A stretch of DNA of 7,501 bases from Bacteroidia bacterium (GTDB taxonomy: Bacteria; Bacteroidota; Bacteroidia; Flavobacteriales; Flavobacteriaceae). The translations under genes were made by a program, and so were the position numbers. Each line of letters opens with the position of its first letter. Position 1 is the stretch's first letter. This document shows, in pieces, positions 1 to 6,646 of the stretch. The notes beneath the pieces were generated by a model. The model was given only the letters and a program-made list of their open reading frames with translations. It made no database searches and had not been told where the DNA came from. The stretch is from assembly GCA_018679315.1 (NCBI GenBank), contig JAHHLF010000234.1:1-7501 (forward strand). Direction: 5' to 3'.

Positions 1-37
1 CCCCTAAGCACATGACCATTCTTAAAGCCTATAGTCT

Positions 38-1546
38 ATGGAATTTTTTGTCAATTGTAATACCTCTACATTGGCGCCGTACACCCAACCACTTGATACC
101 TACCGTGCGGCACATTTGTACAGGCGATTGGGGTTTAGTGCCTCAGTAACCACCATTAACCAAGCAGTTGGTCAAACTGCAGGATCAGTTGTTGACAATC
201 TGATCAATGAAGCTATTAACATTCCTCCTACAGCGGCCCCAATTTGGGCCGACTGGAATAACAGTAATTATCCCGCTGATGATGACGCTGCCGGCGCTAT
301 GCGCAGAGCACAACAAGAGGAATGGCGGATCGCTTACACCAATGGTTTATTAAACAATAACCTCAGAGATCGACTCAGTTTCTTCTGGCACAACCATTTT
401 GTCACAGAATTGGATGTGTATAATTGTAATTCCTTTTTGTATTACTACATCAATTGCCTGCAACGCAATTCCATTGGAAATCTCAAAACGTTTGTGAGCG
501 AAATTGGCCTTACCGATGCTATGCTCTATTACTTAGATGGAGTTTACAACAATGGTAATAACCCGAATGAAAATTACGCAAGGGAACTGTATGAACTATT
601 CACCTTAGGGGAAGGTCTCGGTTATACCGAAGATGATATTATTGAAACTGCACGTGCGCTCTCCGGATATGTAGAAAGGGGCGAAATTGGTTGTTCGCCT
701 GTTCAGTTCGATGCAACAAGCTTCGATGCAGGTAGCAAAACCATCCTGGGTCAGACAGGAAACTGGGGATACGATGATGTCCATGATATTCTGTTTGCAC
801 AACGACCTAATGAGATCGCACAATTTATTTGCGGAAAGTTATATGCCTACTTTGTCCACCCGGATATTAATGATGATGCTGGAAATGCACAATCCATTAT
901 TAGCGGTATGGCTGGCACCATGGTGGCAAACAATTTTGAAATAGCCCCGGTTTTATCGCAACTATTTAAAAGTGAGCACTTTTTTGATGAAGAAGCCATT
1001 GGTGTGATCATCAAGAGTCCTTTTGATATGTACCTGAACCTTTACAATGAGTCTGGTTTCAGTTACGATGATACCAATGTAAATTTCAGTATAGATGCCA
1101 GTTCTATGCTGGGACAAACGCTATTTGACCCCTTTGATGTGGCCGGATGGCAACGAGACCGAACCTGGATCAATACCAACTTTATAATTGGTCGCTGGCT
1201 TACCATGGAAGTAGTCCTCGAGGGTTTCTTTCAAAATAACGCAGAACAATTCAGGACCCTGGCGATGGACGCAGTAGGGCCTGCGGACAGTAATACGTCT
1301 AATCCTGAGACGGTTGTAAGAGCTATCGTTGAAAAGTTTACGCCGAAAGGTCTCCTGACAGATCAAGATTTTGAAAATGCCATGTCTGTTTTCAAGATCG
1401 AGGATGTGCCTGAGAATTACTACGGATCGGATTATACCCCCGGAGGTTTAGGCCTTTGGATGCTTGCCGTAAGTGCAGAAGTACCCTCACAGGTATTCCT
1501 TCTGCTGATGCATTTATCAAGACAACCCGAATTTCAATTAAAATAA
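38..1546 (+). CDS. DUF1800 family protein, signal-less partner of the DUF1501 protein
   Basis: The 502-residue protein matches the DUF1800 family, whose biochemical activity is not established. Visible family hallmarks are an N-terminal RAAHLYRRLGF segment (about residues 23-33), RLSFFWHNHFV (112-122), the strongly conserved NENYARELYELFTLG block (177-191) followed by GYTEDDI and an ARALSGY-type segment, and FDPFDVAGW (363-371) near a C-terminal helical part ending in LLLMHLSRQPEF. The ATG at 38 is preceded in frame by a stop at 32-34, so no longer N-terminus is possible, and the MEFFVNCNTSTLAPY opening resembles what I recall of Bacteroidota homologues. There is no signal peptide, transmembrane segment or sorting domain. 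The downstream DUF1501 gene begins 10 nt after the stop, so the two are almost certainly co-transcribed. The proteins may act together, which is inferred from the recurrent pairing. Family assignment is firm; function is unknown. Confidence 0.9.
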   Translation: MEFFVNCNTSTLAPYTQPLDTYRAAHLYRRLGFSASVTTINQAVGQTAGSVVDNLINEAINIPPTAAPIWADWNNSNYPADDDAAGAMRRAQQEEWRIAYTNGLLNNNLRDRLSFFWHNHFVTELDVYNCNSFLYYYINCLQRNSIGNLKTFVSEIGLTDAMLYYLDGVYNNGNNPNENYARELYELFTLGEGLGYTEDDIIETARALSGYVERGEIGCSPVQFDATSFDAGSKTILGQTGNWGYDDVHDILFAQRPNEIAQFICGKLYAYFVHPDINDDAGNAQSIISGMAGTMVANNFEIAPVLSQLFKSEHFFDEEAIGVIIKSPFDMYLNLYNESGFSYDDTNVNFSIDASSMLGQTLFDPFDVAGWQRDRTWINTNFIIGRWLTMEVVLEGFFQNNAEQFRTLAMDAVGPADSNTSNPETVVRAIVEKFTPKGLLTDQDFENAMSVFKIEDVPENYYGSDYTPGGLGLWMLAVSAEVPSQVFLLLMHLSRQPEFQLK

Positions 1547-1556
1547 ACTTACCCTT

Positions 1557-3254
1557 ATGTGCCATAATCATATTCCCTTTAAAAATAATGATCATAACGC
1601 CCATGACGAGGAGCACAAGTACTGGAGCAGACGTTCCTTTCTCCAGGCCTTGGGTATAGCCGGTTCCGGATCGATGATGCTGGGAAGTCAAATGCTGACA
1701 GCCTCTGCTCCATCTCCGCTTACCGCTGCTATAGCTAACGCTGATACAGATAGTATCCTGATTTTGATCAGGCTCTCTGGTGGAAACGACGGGTTGAGTA
1801 CAGTCATTCCAATCGAACAATACGATACCTATGCCAATGCCAGGCCAAACATCTATATTCCTGAGAGTAAGATCCTCAAATTAACGGATGAATTTGGAGT
1901 GCCTACTTACATGAATTCTCTCGAAGCCATGTGGGGAGACGGTCAGTTTAAAGCCGTTCATGGCGTTGGATACCAAAACCAAAGCTTATCGCATTTTACC
2001 GGTTCAGATATCTATGCGAATACAGATTTGACAACTACGGGTTTTACAGGCCTGAACACCGGATGGATGGGTCGGCATTTTGAAGAACTCTACCCGGATT
2101 ACCTCATAAATCCGCCTGCTGCACCGGCTGCTATCCAGATAGGTAATTTTGGAAGTTTGGTCTTCCAGGGGGAAGAAACTAACTATGCTTTTGTCACTTC
2201 AAACATCGACCAATTGGAGGAAATCGCTGAAAGCGGTGTACAGTACAGCCTGGATCCTCAACTTTTTGATCAATGTATGTACGGGGATCAATTGAGGTTT
2301 TTGAGAGGTGTTGCAAATACAACTTATGAATATTCTGGTTTGATCCACGAAGCATACGAGCGTGGACAAAATCAGGTAGAATATCAGGATAACGGCTTTG
2401 CCCGTCAATTGGCCTTGCTGGCCCGTTTGATTAAAGGAAACCTGGGAACCAAAGTATACATGATCTCCATGGGAGGCTTTGATACCCACGGAAACCAACC
2501 TTTAGCACATGAACGCCTGATGTCCAATCTTTCGATCGCTATCAACAACTTCTATGAAGACTTGACTTTTACAGAACAGGATAGCAAGGTGCTTAGTATG
2601 ACATTCTCTGAATTTGGACGCAGAATCTATGAAAATGGGTCTAATGGTACCGATCACGGAAAAGCTGCACCAACCTTATTTTTCGGATCTGGTCTTAACG
2701 GAAGTGCATTTGTAGGAGAGCATCCATCACTTGAAGCGCCAAATGGCCGGGGTAATTTAGAATATACGATGGATTTCAGGGACTTATATGCAACTGTCTT
2801 AGCCGAATGGCTGTGTGTCCCCATCCCATTAGTTGAACAACACTTATTGGGTCATGCATACAATCCAATAAACTTAGGATTTAATTGTAGCGGTGTAGAA
2901 TTTCCGGATATCGTTTATAGTGATGACCCACCTACACCCCCTATGCCAGATGAACCCCCAGTGCCAGACAATCCAACACCGGATATGCTGGATGCTATCG
3001 TTCACAAACCCTTCTATCCCCAAAGTGGCAGCCCATCTATTTATTTGGAACTCCCATTTACGGCACATGTAGATATTACACTGTTTAATATCATCGGTCA
3101 GAAGGTTGGTACCATCTATAATGAGATGATGTTGGAAGGATCTGCAGAAATCGATATTCAATCGAATCTGCCGGATCACCTTTCTTCTGGCAAATACATT
3201 TACCGAATTCAAGTTCAAGACAGAAAACTTGCTAAATCTGTGATGGTTAGTTAG
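1557..3254 (+). CDS. DUF1501 family protein with Tat signal and T9SS C-terminal sorting domain
   Basis: This 565-residue protein has four parts. A polar N-region with five His and one Cys (residues 1-22) leads into a twin-arginine signal, SRRSFLQ (R25, R26), and a hydrophobic stretch to about residue 50; ANA|D at 62/63 is a possible cleavage site. The DUF1501 body follows, with RLSGGNDGL (72-80), SLSHFTGSD (143-151), GGFDTHG (306-312) and EFGRRIYENG...TDHG (352-368). A proline-rich linker (about 456-476) precedes a C-terminal beta domain of about 85 residues. That domain carries NIIGQKVGTIY and SSGKYIYRIQV, typical of T9SS type A sorting domains. The protein is therefore expected to be exported folded by Tat and then moved to the cell surface. 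As I recall, DUF1501 belongs to the alkaline-phosphatase-like superfamily; D309, H311, D366 and H367 would suit metal ligands, which is inference. No Shine-Dalgarno is seen; translation may be coupled to the upstream gene. Confidence 0.92.
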   Translation: MCHNHIPFKNNDHNAHDEEHKYWSRRSFLQALGIAGSGSMMLGSQMLTASAPSPLTAAIANADTDSILILIRLSGGNDGLSTVIPIEQYDTYANARPNIYIPESKILKLTDEFGVPTYMNSLEAMWGDGQFKAVHGVGYQNQSLSHFTGSDIYANTDLTTTGFTGLNTGWMGRHFEELYPDYLINPPAAPAAIQIGNFGSLVFQGEETNYAFVTSNIDQLEEIAESGVQYSLDPQLFDQCMYGDQLRFLRGVANTTYEYSGLIHEAYERGQNQVEYQDNGFARQLALLARLIKGNLGTKVYMISMGGFDTHGNQPLAHERLMSNLSIAINNFYEDLTFTEQDSKVLSMTFSEFGRRIYENGSNGTDHGKAAPTLFFGSGLNGSAFVGEHPSLEAPNGRGNLEYTMDFRDLYATVLAEWLCVPIPLVEQHLLGHAYNPINLGFNCSGVEFPDIVYSDDPPTPPMPDEPPVPDNPTPDMLDAIVHKPFYPQSGSPSIYLELPFTAHVDITLFNIIGQKVGTIYNEMMLEGSAEIDIQSNLPDHLSSGKYIYRIQVQDRKLAKSVMVS

Positions 3255-3270
3255 ATAATACCCCACAAAA

Positions 3271-3317
3271 CCCCGGGAATTCCCTGAATGTAAGGATACA
3301 CAAAGGGAATCCCGGGG
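3271..3317 (+). terminator. Hairpin after the DUF1800-DUF1501 operon
   Basis: The arm at 3271-3285 pairs with 3304-3317: 14 base pairs, GC-rich at the base (CCCCGGG), with one bulged A and an 18-nt loop. It starts 17 nt after the DUF1501 stop. The following sequence, TAAATTTTAAATAAA, is a poor U-tract, so it may act as a terminator together with the next hairpin or as a 3' mRNA-stabilising structure. Confidence 0.6.
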
Positions 3318-3354
3318 TAAATTTTAAATAAAGCCAAGTTTAAAACAAACATGG

Positions 3355-3382
3355 ACAGGCCCGTTGAGGGCCTGTTTATTTT
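3355..3382 (+). terminator. Rho-independent terminator of the DUF1800-DUF1501 operon
   Basis: A perfect 8-bp stem (ACAGGCCC at 3355-3362 with GGGCCTGT at 3368-3375) has a 5-nt loop and is followed directly by TTATTTT. This is a classical intrinsic terminator shape and the stronger of the two hairpins behind the operon. Confidence 0.8.
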
Positions 3383-3641
3383 AGTATCGAAATTGATACT
3401 TTTAAGATTGTTTTGGCCCTCACCCGAATCTGCGACTTACAGGTACATTGAAATTGTCACCTTTGGACTATTTCAATATAGAAATTGCCCTGCAAAAATT
3501 TATTTTGATAGGTACTATTGACGAATTGGGAAGACGAAGTCAAGTTTTTTCATTAGATAACATCCATTTTATGTTATAAAAGATGAATTAATCATCTGAG
3601 CTATTCCTTTGTCATTTCGAAGGGTCTAGAATCAAAATAGT
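3383..3641. other. Gene-free stretch upstream of metG with several inverted repeats
   Basis: I find no convincing gene here. It holds four inverted repeats. ATTGAAAT/ATTTCAAT (3447-3454 and 3470-3477) has a 15-nt loop with an inner GTC/GAC pairing. A weak 5-bp TTGAC/GTCAA stem (3518-3522 and 3539-3543) is followed by GTTTTTT. ATAACAT/ATGTTAT (3557-3563 and 3571-3577) and AGATGA/TCATCT (3581-3586 and 3592-3597) lie side by side. A possible Bacteroidota-type promoter, TTTA (3375-3378), 18 nt, TACTTTTA (3397-3404), lies at the upstream edge. It could feed a small RNA ending near 3550 or a long metG leader. No known riboswitch class was recognised. The repeats are visible; their function is not. 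Confidence 0.35.
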
Positions 3642-3649
3642 TACTTTTG
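3642..3649 (+). promoter_or_regulatory. Putative metG promoter, -7 element TACTTTTG
   Basis: TACTTTTG matches the Bacteroidota -7 consensus TAnnTTTG exactly. No good -33 TTG box is found at the usual spacing; the nearest TTTG (3608-3611) is 30 nt away, which is too far. If used, transcription would start only a few bases before the metG ATG at 3661, giving a very short leader. Confidence 0.45.
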
Positions 3650-3660
3650 TGCCTTAAGTA

Positions 3661-5745
3661 ATGTACAAAGTGAGCGATCCAAAATATCCCGAAAGAATAA
3701 CCATTACCGCTGCACTGCCCTATACGAATGGTCCGATCCATATAGGACATTTGGCCGGTGTGTATGTCCCTGCCGATATCTATGCCAGATACCTCAGGCT
3801 TCGGGGACATGATGTATTATTCGTGTGCGGAAGTGACGAACACGGGGTGGCCATTCCTATGAAGGCCAAAAAAGAAGGGATAACCCCTAAAGAGGTTATT
3901 GATAAGTACCATGCGATCATCAAGCGATCCTTTGCTGATTTTGGAGTCACATTCGATAATTATTCGCGGACATCGGCGCCAATACATCATGAAACCGCTT
4001 CTGATTTTTTTACCACTCTTCATAATAAGGAAAAGTTTATAGAAGAAACCTCAGCACAATTGTACGATGAGGAAGCCCAGCAATTTTTAGCGGATCGTTT
4101 TGTAATGGGAACATGTCCGAATTGCGGACATGATGAAGCCTATGGGGACCAATGTGAAAACTGTGGCTCATCCCTCAATGCGTTAGACCTGATCAATCCT
4201 AAATCGACCATCAGCGGATCCAAACCCAGTTTAAAAGAAACCACACATTGGTACCTTCCCCTGGATCAATACAACGACTTCTTGGAAGAATGGATCATCA
4301 AAGGACATAAATCTGATTGGAAGACCAATGTCTATGGGCAATGTAAATCCTGGATCGATGACGGTTTAAAACCTAGAGCGGTGACCAGAGATCTGGATTG
4401 GGGAATCCCCGTTCCCTTGGAAAAAGCAAAAGGAAAAGTACTCTATGTATGGTTTGATGCACCTATTGGCTATATCTCATCTACAAAAGAGTGGGCTTCA
4501 GAAAAAGGGGTGGATTGGGAGCCTTATTGGAAAGACAAGAATACTAAATTGGTCCATTTTATTGGAAAAGACAATATCGTATTCCATTGCATTATTTTCC
4601 CATGTATGTTAAAAGCCCATGGCGACTATGTCCTCCCGGATAATGTGCCGGCAAATGAGTTTCTGAACCTTGAAGGGAACAAGCTATCAACTTCCAAGAA
4701 TTGGGCGGTTTGGTTACATGAATACCTGGAGGAATTTCCAGGATTGCAGGATACCTTGCGATATACGCTCACAGCGAATGCCCCTGAAACCAAGGACAAT
4801 GATTTTACCTGGAAGGATTTTCAGGCCCGCAATAACAACGAACTAGTCGCCATATATGGGAACTTTGTTAACCGGGTGGTTGTGCTTACCCATAAATATT
4901 TTGACGGCAACGTTCCTTCATCATCATCCTTTACCGATTCAGATAAGCAAGTACTGAATGAGGTAAAGAAATTTCCTGAAAAAATCGGGTCCTCTATAGA
5001 GCGTTACCGCTTCCGGGAAGCGTCACAAGAATTAATGAATTTGGCGCGATTAGGGAATAAGTATTTAGCCGAGGAAGAGCCCTGGAAGGTGATCAAAGAA
5101 GATGAATCGCGCGTAGAAACCATTCTTTATGTTGCCATTCAGATCGTTGCAGCCCTGGCTGTAGTTGGCGAACCCCTGCTACCTTTTACTTCAGAGAAAC
5201 TGAATCGGATTTTGAACCTGGATCAATTGTCAGTTCAATCTGGATGGGAAGATATAACTGAAGGAACAAATCTGATCCCGGGCGGACATACCCTTGGCCG
5301 ACCTGAATTAGTATTTCGTAAAATAGAAGATTCTGAGATCCAGGTTCAATTAGATAAATTGATGGCTACTAAACTGGCCAATGAAAATAAAAACACGAAA
5401 CTCATGCCACAGAAAGACACGATCACCTTCGAAGATTTTAGCAAATTAGATCTTCGGGTTGGCACGATCACCGAGGCAGAAAAAATGCCAAAAACAAAGA
5501 AACTCCTTGTCTTGAAAGTAGATACAGGATTAGATACACGAACCATTGTTTCAGGAATCGCTGAAGATTTTGATCCTGGGGATATCGTTGGCAAGAAAGT
5601 CACCGTGGTGATCAATCTGGCGCCAAGACCCTTGCGAGGGGTGAATAGTGAGGGAATGATCTTAATGACACAAAATGAAGAAGGAAAATTGGTGTTTGTC
5701 AACCCGGATGAATCTGAAGTTGGCAATGGCGAAACCATAAATTAG
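3661..5745 (+). CDS. metG: Methionyl-tRNA synthetase with C-terminal tRNA-binding domain
   Basis: This cytoplasmic class I aminoacyl-tRNA synthetase charges tRNA-Met with methionine using ATP, and so supports both initiation and elongation. At 694 residues it is close to the 677 of E. coli MetG. The HIGH signature is at residues 27-30 within PYTNGPIHIGH. A zinc knuckle is formed by Cys152, Cys155, Cys165 and Cys168, and the KMSKS-type loop reads KLSTSK (341-346). The anticodon-binding helical domain follows (about 385-540). From about residue 586 a Trbp111/EMAP-II-like OB domain (FSKLDLRVG, IVSGIAEDF, LRGVNSEGM) is fused at the C-terminus, as in dimeric MetRS enzymes. The ATG at 3661 gives a short, normal N-terminus and has no Shine-Dalgarno, as is common in this phylum. 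No clear terminator separates it from the ferritin gene 85 nt downstream, so some read-through is possible. Confidence 0.98.
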   Translation: MYKVSDPKYPERITITAALPYTNGPIHIGHLAGVYVPADIYARYLRLRGHDVLFVCGSDEHGVAIPMKAKKEGITPKEVIDKYHAIIKRSFADFGVTFDNYSRTSAPIHHETASDFFTTLHNKEKFIEETSAQLYDEEAQQFLADRFVMGTCPNCGHDEAYGDQCENCGSSLNALDLINPKSTISGSKPSLKETTHWYLPLDQYNDFLEEWIIKGHKSDWKTNVYGQCKSWIDDGLKPRAVTRDLDWGIPVPLEKAKGKVLYVWFDAPIGYISSTKEWASEKGVDWEPYWKDKNTKLVHFIGKDNIVFHCIIFPCMLKAHGDYVLPDNVPANEFLNLEGNKLSTSKNWAVWLHEYLEEFPGLQDTLRYTLTANAPETKDNDFTWKDFQARNNNELVAIYGNFVNRVVVLTHKYFDGNVPSSSSFTDSDKQVLNEVKKFPEKIGSSIERYRFREASQELMNLARLGNKYLAEEEPWKVIKEDESRVETILYVAIQIVAALAVVGEPLLPFTSEKLNRILNLDQLSVQSGWEDITEGTNLIPGGHTLGRPELVFRKIEDSEIQVQLDKLMATKLANENKNTKLMPQKDTITFEDFSKLDLRVGTITEAEKMPKTKKLLVLKVDTGLDTRTIVSGIAEDFDPGDIVGKKVTVVINLAPRPLRGVNSEGMILMTQNEEGKLVFVNPDESEVGNGETIN

Positions 5746-5785
5746 ACTGGATAATCCTATGGGCATCCACTGATCAATATCATAG

Positions 5786-5813
5786 TTGAAGAAAACCAGA
5801 TTATGTACCTTTA
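5786..5813 (+). promoter_or_regulatory. Putative ferritin gene promoter (TTG - 17 nt - TACCTTTA)
   Basis: TTG at 5786-5788 is followed after 17 nt by TACCTTTA (5806-5813), one base off the Bacteroidota -7 consensus TAnnTTTG. The ferritin ATG is 17 nt further on. This would let the ferritin gene be expressed apart from metG. I see no clear Fur or PerR box over it. Confidence 0.5.
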
Positions 5814-5830
5814 ACAGAAATTAGAACGCT

Positions 5831-6349
5831 ATGTTAACTTCAAAAATGGAAAAGGCGCTGAACGCCCAGATTCGCGTAGAAGCAGAATCCTCACAAGTAT
5901 ATTTATCAATGGCATGCTGGGCCGAAGTAAAAGGCCTGGAAGGGATCGCGCAATTCATGTATAAGCATTCCGATGAAGAGCGAATGCACATGTTGAAGCT
6001 AGTTAAATATGTCAATGAACGTGGTGGACACGCCATTGTATCGGAACTCAGTGCTCCGGACACAGATTTTGGGACCTTTCAAAAAATGTTTGAGCAGTTG
6101 TACGATCATGAAATTTTTGTATCTAAATCCATTAATGAGTTAGTACATGTTTCCCTTGAGGAAAAAGATTACGCAACACACAATTTTCTGCAATGGTATG
6201 TAGCAGAGCAGATCGAGGAAGAAGCATTAGCCCGCACCATATTAGATAAGATAAACCTGATAGGAAATGACAAGGGTGGACTCTATCTGTTTGATCGGGA
6301 TGTGCAAATGATCAACGTGGAGAGTGCAGCTGCAGATACGGCTCAATAG
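5831..6349 (+). CDS. ftnA: Non-haem bacterial ferritin (FtnA type)
   Basis: Ferritin oxidises Fe(II) and stores it as ferric mineral inside a 24-subunit cytoplasmic shell. The 172-residue length and four-helix pattern fit the FtnA family, and the numbering runs in register with E. coli FtnA. Ferroxidase ligands are all present: Glu17, Glu50, His53, Glu94, Gln127 and Glu130, with the conserved Tyr24. Site-C residues Glu49, Glu126 and Glu129 are also kept. The family block HNFLQWYVAEQIEEE lies at 117-131, and LYLFDRD (151-157) begins the short fifth helix. No haem-ligand methionine was recognised at the bacterioferritin position, and there is no signal peptide. It is probably transcribed from its own promoter just upstream. 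An active, iron-storing enzyme is expected, also relevant to limiting Fenton chemistry. Confidence 0.97.
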   Translation: MLTSKMEKALNAQIRVEAESSQVYLSMACWAEVKGLEGIAQFMYKHSDEERMHMLKLVKYVNERGGHAIVSELSAPDTDFGTFQKMFEQLYDHEIFVSKSINELVHVSLEEKDYATHNFLQWYVAEQIEEEALARTILDKINLIGNDKGGLYLFDRDVQMINVESAAADTAQ

Positions 6350-6360
6350 ATTTGATTTTT

Positions 6361-6385
6361 CTTATTTAGATTCAATCAAAATAAG
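6361..6385. promoter_or_regulatory. 25-bp near-perfect palindrome, possible operator
   Basis: The arms 6361-6372 and 6374-6385 are 12-bp inverted repeats with a single mismatch around a central C at 6373. It sits 11 nt after the ferritin stop and is followed directly by TATTTTTA (6386-6393), a weak -7-like element for the gene starting at 6410. A dimeric repressor site over that promoter is the simplest reading. As RNA it would form an AT-rich stem with a small loop before a U-rich run, so a weak terminator for the ferritin gene is the alternative. Confidence 0.45.
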
Positions 6386-6409
6386 TATTTTTACCTGTAA
6401 ATTTATCAG

Positions 6410-6601
6410 ATGGGTAAAAAGCGAAATAAGAATAGTAAGGAGAAAAAGATCGTACAGATCCTCCTGGCCCATCAAAAAAAGTATCACTCCGAAGTTTTAA
6501 AGAAAGGCTACAAAGAAGAGTGCTGCAAGAAATATAAAAAGGCACAGAACAAACGTTGCAAACGATGTCCGTGCCTTGACCTTTTTAAACAAGTGGCATA
6601 A
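6410..6601 (+). CDS. Small lysine- and cysteine-rich protein of unknown function
   Basis: I cannot assign this 63-residue protein to a named family. It is very basic: an N-terminal lysine-rich segment (MGKKRNKNSKEKK), a short amphipathic stretch (IVQILLAHQKKYHSEVL, about 14-30), and a C-terminal half with five cysteines. These are Cys38-Cys39, then Cys50, Cys53 and Cys55, arranged as CC-x10-CxxC-x-C, ending in PCLDLF. The cysteine spacing could bind a metal such as zinc, or nucleic acid together with the lysines; this is inference. There is no signal peptide. The gene has its own AT-rich upstream region with a palindrome and a weak -7-like element. It ends 1 nt before a strong hairpin. The ATG at 6410 is preferred because the N-terminus continues the lysine-rich composition. 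It is likely a real gene given the clean gap structure on both sides. Confidence 0.72.
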   Translation: MGKKRNKNSKEKKIVQILLAHQKKYHSEVLKKGYKEECCKKYKKAQNKRCKRCPCLDLFKQVA

Positions 6602-6602
6602 G

Positions 6603-6645
6603 AACCCTGTAGTACGTACTACCCTGTAGCACGTGCTACAGGGTT
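6603..6645. terminator. Doubled palindrome, bidirectional terminator between convergent genes
   Basis: The 45-nt gap between the small + strand gene and ssb (- strand) is almost wholly palindromic. A 24-bp perfect palindrome (6621-6644, centred on CACGTG) is preceded by a near copy of its left half, giving a 17-nt direct repeat (6604-6620 and 6621-6637). A second 14-bp perfect palindrome (6609-6622, centred on TACGTA) overlaps it. In addition AACCCTGTAG (6603-6612) can pair with CTACAGGGTT (6636-6645). Position and stem strength suit transcription termination from both sides, though U-tracts are short. Confidence 0.75.
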
Positions 6646-6646
6646 A

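Noticed and set aside
1..37. End of an upstream gene or a promoter before the DUF1800 gene
   Set aside because: The stretch is too short to judge; it contains stops in the gene's frame and no TAnnTTTG element.
1392..1820. 142-codon open frame on the - strand across the DUF1800/DUF1501 junction
   Set aside because: It lies antisense to two well-supported genes, has no recognisable motif and its composition looks like a frame shadow.
2874..3266. 130-codon open frame on the - strand over the DUF1501 3' end
   Set aside because: It is antisense to the proline-rich linker and sorting domain, which are clearly coding on the + strand; no domain seen.
3351..3521. 56-codon open frame on the + strand starting in the operon terminator
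   Set aside because: Its start lies just before the terminator stem, the product has no recognisable feature, and the region is better explained by hairpins and promoters.
3383..3660. Riboswitch or T-box upstream of metG
   Set aside because: No T-box motif, SAM-type core or other riboswitch signature that I know could be recognised; only simple inverted repeats are present.
5346..5738. 130-codon open frame on the - strand inside metG
   Set aside because: It overlaps the conserved tRNA-binding domain of MetG and shows low-complexity shadow composition.
5748..5786. Possible terminator after metG (GGATAATCC, CTATG/CATAG repeats)
   Set aside because: The stems are only 4-5 bp, loops are long or too short and no U-tract follows.
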